DNA from: a virus
Virus record (IMG/VR): IMGVR_UViG_3300034682_000397
Coordinates: 1 to 35,235 of that record
DNA length: 35,235 nucleotides
Reading direction: 5' to 3' (one strand)
Both the position numbers and the translations under genes were made by a program. The notes below the pieces were generated by a model. That model was given only the letters and a program-made list of their open reading frames with translations, searched no databases and was not told the DNA's origin. The number at the start of each line of letters is the position of its first letter. Within the stretch, counting starts at the first letter, position 1. Positions 7,214 through 13,600 of the stretch are shown piece after piece.

Positions 7214-7529
7214 GACCATCTCCTTTACTGAGAAATCAAAACTGCCTTACTCGCTGTTGCTTGATCCATGGACCATGCGTGCGGCGGCGTACACGAACAC
7301 TCACCAACTCGTTGCTGAGCTGGCGTCTGAGAAGCTGGTGCAGTTCGCGCTTGCAAACACATCCCGTGAAGTTGCGTTTGAGCGGAAGTTGCACCAGCCA
7401 GATTCGGGGTGGCGTCAGTTGCCTGCGTGGGCAACAGAAGACGTGCTGGATCGCATGAAGATCGTGTGGATCAAGCGACCTGATGGTGAAGCGCCAGATG
7501 CTGAGTGGCTGGCGATACCTAAACGCTGA
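7212..7529 (+). CDS. Hypothetical protein, 105 aa, moron-like
   Basis: No family recognised. Soluble, with a Trp-rich C-terminal half (GWRQLPAWATEDVLDRMKIVW). It is transcribed against the left early operon and immediately followed by a strong rightward terminator, the usual layout of a prophage moron that is expressed independently. No good ribosome-binding site or promoter precedes ATG 7212, and the second ATG at 7275 is no better. The start is therefore uncertain, and translation may be leaderless. Confidence 0.65.
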   Translation: MTISFTEKSKLPYSLLLDPWTMRAAAYTNTHQLVAELASEKLVQFALANTSREVAFERKLHQPDSGWRQLPAWATEDVLDRMKIVWIKRPDGEAPDAEWLAIPKR

Positions 7530-7536
7530 GAATAAG

Positions 7537-7558
7537 AACCCGCTGAGGCGGGTTTTTT
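7537..7558 (+). terminator. Intrinsic terminator after the 105-aa gene
   Basis: Seven-base-pair stem AACCCGC/GCGGGTT with TGAG loop followed by Ts. On the minus strand the hairpin is followed by TTCTTATT, so it may also partly stop leftward transcripts coming from PL. Confidence 0.9.
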
Positions 7559-7635
7559 CTTGCCCTCAATAAAGAAAGCCGCATGGCCTGTGGCAACAAG
7601 AGAGGGAGGGCAGAGGAACACCACAGGCGCGGCAC

Positions 7636-7782
7636 AAACCTAAGCGTACTGGGGCAATGCGCTTAGGTTTGCCCTGCACGGGGCAGGGCAAGGCACTCAA
7701 GGGGTGCCGTATGTACTCAACAAGCTGTTAACGATCCGGGCTGGCCCGGGTCGATGCCGTGGTGCCCATCGCATTGCTGCGA
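7636..7782 (-). ncRNA. Chain of stem-loops in the PL leader (put-like candidate)
   Basis: Between PL and the 7537-7558 terminator there is no convincing gene, but the strand transcribed from PL can form five hairpins. They are UCGCA with GCAA tetraloop (7769-7782), a CCGGG/CCCGG stem (7736-7749), GGCAC/GTGCC (7692-7708), a nine-pair stem (7669-7677 with 7683-7691), and an eleven-pair stem (7636-7646 with 7660-7670). The last three abut each other with no unpaired bases between them. None is followed by a U-run, so they are not terminators. The layout recalls the adjacent hairpins of HK022 put RNA, which modify RNA polymerase. Sequence similarity to put was not tested; function is inferred from position and structure. 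Confidence 0.5.
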
Positions 7783-7783
7783 C

Positions 7784-7819
7784 GGGTGTGATTACACCAA
7801 AGGGTGTATTCAAAGTCAA
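7784..7819 (-). promoter_or_regulatory. Leftward early promoter PL
   Basis: Minus-strand TTGACT (7814-7819), 17-base spacer, TGTAAT (7791-7796); predicted start near 7784. Near-consensus sigma-70 promoter. A perfect operator palindrome lies across the -10/spacer and a second one covers the -35, exactly where CI binding would block it. Confidence 0.85.
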
Positions 7820-7833
7820 CACTGTTTGGTGTA
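7785..7833. promoter_or_regulatory. Left operators (OL) for CI/Cro
   Basis: OL1: TACACC-AAAG-GGTGTA (7793-7808), perfect six-base arms with a four-base spacer. OL2: AACACT-GTTT-GGTGTA (7818-7833), imperfect. A further GGTGT half-site lies at 7785-7789. The same palindrome is found at PR, and no other gene-proximal copy was noticed elsewhere, so these are very likely the repressor sites. Confidence 0.85.
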
Positions 7834-7835
7834 TT

Positions 7836-8546
7836 TCAGAAATCTTCGCCCTTCCATACCTTCACCACTCGTGCGAAGACTTCAAAGTCCATGCCTTGCA
7901 CTATGTCGAAAGGGTCGTACAGGGGGTTGTAACTTTTGGCTCGAATCACAAGACCGTTCACCGTAGGAATGCGTTGGAGTGCTTTGACAAATCCCTCGTC
8001 GCCCACGCGGAAGAAGTAGATGCCATCCACGTCAACTACGTTGATTCCTCTATCTACCAGCAGTGGATCGCCAGAGTTGTAAAGGGGCTGCATAGATGGG
8101 CCAAAGCCTGTAACGATGGCTAAATTGCGCGGGCTGGTGATCCGGTGTACGTTCATTTGCAGCCAGCGATCCGAGACACGCCATTCCTTGATAACGCCGG
8201 GCTGATCTGCTAGCACCAAGCCCCTCCCCATACTGCCGCCTGTGTCGTATTGAGGGATGGTGACGTCTGTTTTCTCCCAGTGGGCCCTTGGTGCAGCTGC
8301 AATTACTTCCCCTGATTTGCCATCTTGAGCATCTTTTTCTTCTGAACGATCCAGCCACCCGGGTGCAAGGCTGGGATCGAAGCTTTGCTCCATCCTGCGC
8401 GCAACCTTTTCACCAAACGACTTCCGACCAGCAAGCATGTCTGCCAACTGCCGAGGGGGAAGTCCAAAGCGATTTGCAGCGGTAGTGAGCGTCAGCTCAT
8501 CCACGATGCGTTGCGCGACATGGCGACGAATTTCTGCGATTTCCAT
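7836..8546 (-). CDS. cI: CI-like prophage repressor with S24 peptidase fold
   Basis: Maintains lysogeny by binding the operators at PL and PR. The N-terminal 60 residues contain an HTH (NRFGLPPRQLADMLAGRKSF). The C-terminal half is a LexA/CI S24 domain with the nucleophile Ser in GFGPSMQPLYNSGD (about residue 151) and the general-base Lys in EGFVKAL (about residue 188). A GTG directly precedes the ATG at 8546, and neither has a strong ribosome site. No Ala-Gly or Cys-Gly dipeptide occurs 30-60 residues before the Ser, so classical RecA-stimulated self-cleavage is uncertain. The gene ends three bases from OL2, as compact as in lambda without rex. Confidence 0.92.
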   Translation of the reverse strand: MEIAEIRRHVAQRIVDELTLTTAANRFGLPPRQLADMLAGRKSFGEKVARRMEQSFDPSLAPGWLDRSEEKDAQDGKSGEVIAAAPRAHWEKTDVTIPQYDTGGSMGRGLVLADQPGVIKEWRVSDRWLQMNVHRITSPRNLAIVTGFGPSMQPLYNSGDPLLVDRGINVVDVDGIYFFRVGDEGFVKALQRIPTVNGLVIRAKSYNPLYDPFDIVQGMDFEVFARVVKVWKGEDF

Positions 8547-8565
8547 CACGTCATTGGACCAGTTA

Positions 8566-8621
8566 GTAACCGTTTGGTGAATTCCCTGAATGGTGTTTGA
8601 GGTAATACACCGGATGGTGTA
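8566..8621. promoter_or_regulatory. Right operators (OR) between cI and cro
   Basis: The strong site is TACACC-GGAT-GGTGTA (8606-8621), in the PR spacer and touching the -10. Two weaker sites with one good arm each are GTAACC-GTTT-GGTGAA (8566-8581) and TTCCCT-GAAT-GGTGTT (8582-8597). Three sites in tandem parallel OR1-OR3 of lambda. The weak sites are tentative. Confidence 0.75.
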
Positions 8622-8632
8622 TAGTCCTCAGC
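8597..8632 (+). promoter_or_regulatory. Rightward early promoter PR
   Basis: TTGAGG (8597-8602), 17-base spacer, TATAGT (8620-8625); start expected at about 8632. The spacer contains the best operator. The cro start codon is at 8634, so the transcript would be leaderless or nearly so. Confidence 0.8.
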
Positions 8633-8633
8633 C

Positions 8634-8942
8634 ATGTTGACCCTTAAAGACTTTCTGAAAGGTCTGTGCGTCGAGGAGCGGGAGGCATTCGCCAAGCGCT
8701 GTGAGACCACTTACGGCCATTTACGCAACGTCGCGTATGGGCAAAAGCCTGCGGGAGAAAAGCTTTGCATCTTGATTGAGCGTGAGAGCGCCAGAAAGGT
8801 GCTTTGTGAATCGCTCCGTTCGGATGTGCCTTGGAATGTGCTCCGCCAGTCACCCGCATCCAGCACTTCAGCGGGGGCGGGCTGTGGTCAGTCGATCTAT
8901 TTCCCCCATCACCACCCCTCGCAGGAGAGCGCAAATGGTTGA
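8634..8942 (+). CDS. cro: Cro-like / YdaS-type HTH regulator
   Basis: First gene of the rightward early operon, divergent from cI. Residues 1-70 (LKDFLKGLCVEEREAFAKRC and the segment around HLRNVAYGQKPAGEKLCILIE) have the YdaS/Cro helix-turn-helix pattern. The C-terminal 30 residues are low-complexity and may be dispensable. No Shine-Dalgarno sequence precedes the ATG, which lies about two bases from the predicted PR start point, implying leaderless translation as known for lambda cI from PRM. It should bind the same TACACC-N4-GGTGTA operators. Confidence 0.85.
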   Translation: MLTLKDFLKGLCVEEREAFAKRCETTYGHLRNVAYGQKPAGEKLCILIERESARKVLCESLRSDVPWNVLRQSPASSTSAGAGCGQSIYFPHHHPSQESANG

Positions 8943-9270
8943 CAAGTCCATGCAAGAACGCGGCCTTATCTCTGCGGATGACTTAGCTGCGCGTGAGCTC
9001 TTCTACCGCCGCATGGCTGTGGATGGTCTCTTTAAAGCTTGCCCGCAGCGCTGTCCCGAAAGATTGCCTGCTGATGAATTTGTGTCAACAACTCTCCAGT
9101 GCTCTCAATCTGGGCGCGATAGGCGTTCAGCATTGCCTCTGAGCCGGGTGTGTTCAGCAAGTGACCTTCAACTTCTGGGCCGTTTTTCTCGAACTCTTGC
9201 CGGATGGCTTTCAGCGTTTGCGCTGGGAGTATGCGCAGGACTGCTTCTAACAGGACGTTGGTTCCAATGA
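8935..9270 (+). CDS. Hypothetical right early protein, 111 aa
   Basis: ATG at 8935 follows AGGAG at good spacing and overlaps the end of cro by eight bases, so translation initiation is credible. The first 35 residues (SADDLAARELFYRRMAVDGL) look genuine. From about residue 35 the frame is antisense to the reverse-oriented gene at 9032-9310, and its composition becomes Arg/Ser/Cys-rich with an apparent hydrophobic end. The gene may have lost its original 3' end when that reverse cassette arrived. No family recognised. Confidence 0.5.
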   Translation: MVDKSMQERGLISADDLAARELFYRRMAVDGLFKACPQRCPERLPADEFVSTTLQCSQSGRDRRSALPLSRVCSASDLQLLGRFSRTLAGWLSAFALGVCAGLLLTGRWFQ

Positions 9271-9310
9271 TCTGTCCTTGCAGTGCATCTGGTGAGGCCT
9301 TCTCGCTCAT
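9032..9310 (-). CDS. Hypothetical protein, 92 aa, reverse-oriented within the right early region
   Basis: Good protein-like sequence (MSEKASPDALQGQIIGTNVL, then helical segments ending RDSAAGKL), soluble and helical. ATG at 9310 has AAAGG upstream; an in-frame upstream ATG at 9379 lacks such a site. It is the only leftward gene between cro and the end of the window and so is not part of the PR operon. It could be a lysogenically expressed moron or an antisense regulator of the early transcript. No family recognised. Confidence 0.7.
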   Translation of the reverse strand: MSEKASPDALQGQIIGTNVLLEAVLRILPAQTLKAIRQEFEKNGPEVEGHLLNTPGSEAMLNAYRAQIESTGELLTQIHQQAIFRDSAAGKL

Positions 9311-9580
9311 GTACGCCTTTCTTCGGGTTATCGCTGGTGGGTTGGGAGCTCCCATCGTAGCCCAGGGATTGGTGGACACCTTTTCCCATCCACATCACCA
9401 CCCCTCTAACGGCCACGCCGCCGGGGTCTTTGTCTCCAACCTCTTTCATGGTGCTGCACGCCATAGCCATCGCGTGCAGCTTGCGTGGCAGGTGGTGATG
9501 GGCTTTTTCTTGTTGCATGGGGGCAGTTTGGCAGCAGCAGCTGGCGCCCTCTATGGCGAATCTTTCAGTGAGGTGGATAT

Positions 9581-10066
9581 ATGGAACTGAACGACGCAGT
9601 GCGCCGCATGGTGCGCAATTACCCGGGTGGCATGAATGCGCTGTGCGCCCGCATGGGCAAGAGCCCGAGCACCCTGGACAAGGAAATCCGCGGTGCCCAG
9701 GGCTTCAAGCTCGGTCTGGCCGATGCGCAGGAGATTGCGGTTTTGTGCCACGACGCCAAGGTTCCTGGCGCGCTGGAGCTGCTGAGCCTGATGGCCCACG
9801 CCGTGGATCAGACCTTGCTGCCGCTGCCCTCTGACGATGCGCCGCCGATGACGCTGGAGCGCCTGGGCAAGCTGATGCACGAATGTGGCGATCTGGTGGC
9901 TGTAGTGACCAAGGCCAAGGCGGACGGCAATGTCTGCGACAACGAACTCAAGCAGTGCATGGCGCAGTGGGCGCAGTTGGTGTCTGCGGGCCATGCCTTG
10001 ATGCAGGGCTTGCAGGCCAAGAACCGCGAAACCATGGCCCGCTGGGTGGAAGGCGGGGGTGTGTGA
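9581..10066 (+). CDS. Phage regulatory CII-family protein (CP76 type)
   Basis: 161 residues. The N-terminal segment (DAVRRMVRNYPGGMNALCAR, then KSPSTLDKEIRG and KLGLADAQEIA) matches the layout of the phage CII (CP76) family, an HTH protein that helps establish lysogeny. The C-terminal half is helical and probably mediates oligomerisation. AGGTGG lies upstream of the ATG. It sits downstream of cro and upstream of the replication gene, as lambda cII does, although the family is different. The next gene starts within its stop codon (TGATG). Confidence 0.8.
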   Translation: MELNDAVRRMVRNYPGGMNALCARMGKSPSTLDKEIRGAQGFKLGLADAQEIAVLCHDAKVPGALELLSLMAHAVDQTLLPLPSDDAPPMTLERLGKLMHECGDLVAVVTKAKADGNVCDNELKQCMAQWAQLVSAGHALMQGLQAKNRETMARWVEGGGV

Positions 10067-10362
10067 TGCGGCCCGCTGGTGAAATTTCCAAGGCACTGCT
10101 GCAGGCGGTGCAAGCCCTGGCGACGCCCGAGCGCGCGCCCATCCTGAAAGAGCTGGCGGCCCACGCCAATCTGCCCGAGGGCGTGGTCCTTCAGACCTTG
10201 AAAGACATGAAGCGCTACGACCGGGTGTGCGTTGTGCGCAAGCGCCGGGTGCCGTGGTGCAGGCGGCCGGTGGCCGAGTACGGATTGCCCGTGGTGGGGC
10301 ATGCGGCCAACGATGCGTTGGGTGATGGTGGTTTTGCGGCTTTGATGCGCGCCTGGGGGTAG
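10066..10362 (+). CDS. Small winged-helix-like early protein, 98 aa
   Basis: ATG at 10066 overlaps the stop of the CII-family gene by one base. Residues 20-60 (LATPERAPILKELAAHANLP, then EGVVLQTLKDMKRYDRV) have the feel of a winged-helix DNA-binding domain in which the second helix recognises DNA and a basic wing follows (VRKRRVPWCRRP). No named family recognised. Probably an early regulator or replication accessory factor. Confidence 0.75.
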   Translation: MRPAGEISKALLQAVQALATPERAPILKELAAHANLPEGVVLQTLKDMKRYDRVCVVRKRRVPWCRRPVAEYGLPVVGHAANDALGDGGFAALMRAWG

Positions 10363-10365
10363 TAG

Positions 10366-10446
10366 ATGGGTATTCGACACGCTGCCGGTGTTGCGGACGC
10401 TGGCGTGGCCATGGTTTTTTGTGTGCGCGCAGGGGGTGATGCATGA
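10366..10446 (+). CDS. Possible 26-aa peptide ahead of the primase gene
   Basis: An ATG four bases after the previous stop opens a 26-codon frame. It ends with hydrophobic/Cys residues (VAMVFCVRAGGDA) and its TGA overlaps the primase ATG (ATGA). The coupling geometry is what a leader or coupling peptide would show, but there is no strong ribosome site and the peptide has no recognisable family. It may be translated mainly to deliver ribosomes to the primase start. Confidence 0.3.
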   Translation: MGIRHAAGVADAGVAMVFCVRAGGDA

Positions 10447-13187
10447 CCCATCACCGTCAAGAACTGCCGCCGATTCAATACAAGGCACTGGCCGATGCGT
10501 TGCTGCCCATGGCAGACACGCTGGTGCCCCAGTGGCTGTCTGGTGGGCAGCGCATTGGGCATGAGTGGAAGTGCGGCAGCCTGGCCGGGGAGGCCGGGGG
10601 CAGCACCAGCATCAACCTGGTGACGGGTGCCTGGGCGGACTTCGCCACTGGCGAGCAAGGCGGTGATCTGCTGGGCTTGTACGCCGCTATTCATTCGCTG
10701 ACTATGGCCCAGGCCGCAGTGCAGTTGGCCCGTGAGCTTCACCTGGAGGATGTGGCGGGCCTGGTCAAAACTGCCACGGGTGCGAATGTAAAGCCCCTGG
10801 CGAATCCACGCCCTGCGCCTGCTCCAAGTGCTGCGAACAGGGATAAAGAGAAGTGGCATGCACTGCAGCCAGTGCCTGTGCACGCACCTGCGGCCCCATT
10901 CAAGCACGCGGTTCGCGCCGCTGAAGACATCCTGCATACGGCTGCGTACTGGGTGGACGGTGAGCTGTACGGTTATGTGGTCCGGTACCGCACAAGCGAC
11001 GGCGGCAAGGAAACGATCCCCTATACCTACTGCCAGTCCGAGCGCGACGGCGGCCAGAAGTGGCACTACAAGACCTGGGACGAGCCTAGGCCCTTGTTCT
11101 TTCCCGGTGGCAAGAAGCCCGGGGAGCGCACAGTCATTCTGGTGGAGGGAGAGGTCAAGGCTGAGGTGCTGCAGGGGCTGCTCGATGCGCATGCACCAGG
11201 TGTGTACTGCGTGGTCAGCTGGCCTGGTGGCAGCAATGCCTGGAACAAGGCGCAATGGAGCTGGTTGGCAGGCTGCACGGTGCTGCAGTGGCCCGACTGT
11301 GATGCCCTGCGTGAGAAGCTAACCAGACAAGAGCAGTTGTCTGTTGCGGACGATCCAGAGGCCAAAGCCGCGCTGCAAGCCAGCAAACCGATCCTGCCCG
11401 AGGCCAAGCAGCCCAGCACAAAGGCAATGCAGGGTATTGGGCTGCTGCTGCGAGATACCCACGGCTGCACGGTCAGCCGGTTGCCTATTCCCGCGCCTGG
11501 CGAGAAGCCCAGCGGCTGGGACTGCAAAGACGCGATTGCTGATGAAGGCTGGACGTTTGACGATGTGCTGGCTTTCTTTGGCAAGGCGCAGCCGTTGCCT
11601 TCGGTCGATGCGGCTGAGCCAGCAGCAGAAGCTGATGCCCCTGAAAAAAATTCGCGATCCCCCGTTGGCACGAAGGGGCGTGGCTCCGCCGGCGGTGGTG
11701 ATGGTGGTGATGACACCCCTGCGGGCAAGGATGAGACGCCGCCGCCCAAGGGCACGCCCTGGTGGCTGAAGCCGTACTGGGACAAGCAAAAGGCCCGCTG
11801 GAACATCAGCCGCAAGACGGTGATTGCCGCCCTGGAGCATGACGAAGCCCTGCAGGGTGTGGTGGCCTTCAATGAGCTGACCAACAGCATCCAGTGCCGT
11901 AAGGCCTGGCCCTGGCCGCATGCCCGCCCTGGTGAGATCAAGGGCGCGGACGGCTTGCTGCTGGGCAAGTACCTGACGGACACCTACAGCCTGCCGAGCG
12001 TGAGCAAGGCGGCGCTGGAAGAGGCGGTGCAGACGGTGGCGTACACCGAGCGCTTTCACCCCATCCGTGAACGGTTGATTGACCTGAAGTGGGACAACAC
12101 GGCGCGGATCGACAAATGGCTGATCCATGTGCTGGGCGAGACGCCCGAATCCCTGAACCCTGCGCTGCGGGAGTACCTGCAGCTGGTGGGGCGCTTTTGG
12201 CTGCTGGGCATGGTCTGGCGGGTGATGGAGCCTGGCTGCAAGTTTGACTATTGCCCGGTGCTGGAGGGTGTGGGCGGCCTGCGCAAGTCCACCCTGGTGG
12301 AGGTGCTGTGCGGCAAGGAATACTTCAGCGACACGCCTTTCGATATGAGCCGGGGCAAGGAAGCCCAGGAACAGGTGCAGGGCATTTGGCTGTATGAGAT
12401 TGCCGAGCTGAGCGCGCTGAGCAAGGGCGACGTGAACGCGATCAAGGCGTTCATCAGCTCGAAGGTGGACAAGTACCGCCCTGCCTATGGTGCGACGGTT
12501 GAGAGCTACCCGCGCCAGTGCGTGCTGGTGGGCACGACCAATGATGACCAGTACCTGCGCGACCGCACGGGCAACCGCCGGTTTTGGCCGGTGCCGGTGC
12601 GCCACCAGATCAACACGGAGTGGGTGCAGAAGTACCGCGACCAGCTGCTGGCTGAGGCGTTTGCGCTGTACCAGCAGGGTGTGGCGTACACGCCCACGGC
12701 CGACCAGGAAAAGCGCCTGTTTGCCCCGATGCAGGACAGCCGCCTGATTGAGACGGCGGTGGAAAGCCGCTTGATGCAGCTGCTGACCCGTGACCTGGGC
12801 CAGGCCGGCGACTCGGGCATTCACGAGGATGCGCAGTTTGTGCGGATTGACCAGCTGGTGGTGGCCTTGGGGTCTGACGTGGCCAAGTCTTCGGCCGCGT
12901 TGGAAAACCAGATCCGTGGCTGGCTGAAACAGCAGGGATGGAAGCACGGCAAGAAACAAATCGCTGGTGCGCGCCTGCCTGGCTATTACCGCCCGGATGT
13001 GTGGCCCCCTGTGGCTGCCGTGGTGGGCCTGGACCAGATTGACCGCGACAGCCAGGCGCAGGAGGCCGATGCGCCCGCTGCACCGCCCCAGGCCCCTGCC
13101 GGTCAGGCGCAAGCCGAACCTTCGGCGCCACTGTCGCCTGCATCTCAGTGGGTGCGGGACCAGGCCAACGACGACACGCCCTTCTGA
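10443..13187 (+). CDS. Primase-helicase: TOPRIM-like plus VapE-type helicase, 914 aa
   Basis: Phage replication protein. Residues about 20-105 (GAWADFATGEQGGDLLGLYA) are a primase-type N-domain as in P4-like primases. At about 233-285 a TOPRIM-like unit carries VEGEVKA and a later PDCDA acidic pair. Residues about 385-435 are a Gly/Pro-rich linker. From about 560 to 790 comes a VapE-family helicase domain with Walker A-like GVGGLRKST (about 609-617), Walker B-like IWLYEIAEL and a sensor/arginine-finger region TGNRRFWPVPV. The Gly before the catalytic Lys of Walker A is Arg. The C-terminus is Ala/Pro-rich. It probably initiates bidirectional or theta replication near the repeat cluster that follows. 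Confidence 0.9.
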   Translation: MTHHRQELPPIQYKALADALLPMADTLVPQWLSGGQRIGHEWKCGSLAGEAGGSTSINLVTGAWADFATGEQGGDLLGLYAAIHSLTMAQAAVQLARELHLEDVAGLVKTATGANVKPLANPRPAPAPSAANRDKEKWHALQPVPVHAPAAPFKHAVRAAEDILHTAAYWVDGELYGYVVRYRTSDGGKETIPYTYCQSERDGGQKWHYKTWDEPRPLFFPGGKKPGERTVILVEGEVKAEVLQGLLDAHAPGVYCVVSWPGGSNAWNKAQWSWLAGCTVLQWPDCDALREKLTRQEQLSVADDPEAKAALQASKPILPEAKQPSTKAMQGIGLLLRDTHGCTVSRLPIPAPGEKPSGWDCKDAIADEGWTFDDVLAFFGKAQPLPSVDAAEPAAEADAPEKNSRSPVGTKGRGSAGGGDGGDDTPAGKDETPPPKGTPWWLKPYWDKQKARWNISRKTVIAALEHDEALQGVVAFNELTNSIQCRKAWPWPHARPGEIKGADGLLLGKYLTDTYSLPSVSKAALEEAVQTVAYTERFHPIRERLIDLKWDNTARIDKWLIHVLGETPESLNPALREYLQLVGRFWLLGMVWRVMEPGCKFDYCPVLEGVGGLRKSTLVEVLCGKEYFSDTPFDMSRGKEAQEQVQGIWLYEIAELSALSKGDVNAIKAFISSKVDKYRPAYGATVESYPRQCVLVGTTNDDQYLRDRTGNRRFWPVPVRHQINTEWVQKYRDQLLAEAFALYQQGVAYTPTADQEKRLFAPMQDSRLIETAVESRLMQLLTRDLGQAGDSGIHEDAQFVRIDQLVVALGSDVAKSSAALENQIRGWLKQQGWKHGKKQIAGARLPGYYRPDVWPPVAAVVGLDQIDRDSQAQEADAPAAPPQAPAGQAQAEPSAPLSPASQWVRDQANDDTPF

Positions 13188-13190
13188 CCG

Positions 13191-13355
13191 ATGCAGCACG
13201 TTCGTCCATTTCTTCAACCCATGGCAGCGCCTGAAACGCGCTGCACTGCCCACACAGGGGGAGGCGTGATTCGCGCCTGTGTGGTGGCCAGGGCGATGGT
13301 GCGCCCGGCCTGCGGTGCAGTGGCGGGGATGGGGCTGTCTGCGCCCATGACCTGA
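13191..13355 (+). CDS. Weak small ORF after the primase gene, 54 aa
   Basis: Starts three bases after the primase stop and encodes a 54-residue Ala/Arg/Cys-rich peptide (includes VIRACVVARAMVRPACGAVA). No ribosome site and no family. It may be a shadow in GC-rich DNA; it is listed because it fills the first part of an otherwise empty 396-base stretch. Confidence 0.2.
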   Translation: MQHVRPFLQPMAAPETRCTAHTGGGVIRACVVARAMVRPACGAVAGMGLSAPMT

Positions 13356-13600
13356 AAGTGTCCAAGTGTCCACGGTGTCCAGCGTTTTGCTGGGACTGTG
13401 TGGGTAATGCCAATCCCTGGTTTCAGGGGTTGAAGCCGCTGCATTGCCCAGGCGACACGTCAACCCCTGTCCACGTAGGTTGCGGTGCGGGCGTGGGCAG
13501 GCAGGCGCAGGCAGCGGGCACAGGCGCGCGTGCGCGAGCCCTCGGGCGGATTCCCGCAATCTCTATAGAAAAGGGTGGACAGTATGGACAGTTGGACAGT
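13356..13600. repeat. Clustered TGTCCA repeats in a non-coding stretch (origin or regulatory candidate)
   Basis: GTGTCCA occurs three times at 13358, 13366 and 13375 (eight to nine bases apart) and CTGTCCA once at 13467-13473. The inverted form TGGACAGT occurs three times at 13576, 13585 and 13593. The stretch 13188-13583 otherwise holds no convincing gene. A CCCTG/CAGGG hairpin is present near 13419-13433. Iteron-like clusters directly behind a replication protein gene are typical of phage and plasmid origins. The last three copies overlap the start of the next gene, so autoregulation is an alternative. Confidence 0.55.

Noticed and set aside
9168-9518. 116-codon leftward ORF upstream of and overlapping the 92-aa reverse gene
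   Set aside because: No ribosome site at 9518, and its second half is out of frame with the much better protein at 9032-9310. The first half could be a remnant but cannot be supported.
9204-9590. 128-codon rightward ORF before the CII-family gene
   Set aside because: Antisense to the 92-aa gene and lacking a ribosome site; His-rich low-complexity product.
11319-13559. 746-codon leftward ORF opposite the primase-helicase
   Set aside because: Arg/His/Pro/Gln-rich antisense reading with no recognisable domain; the sense frame carries VapE and TOPRIM motifs.
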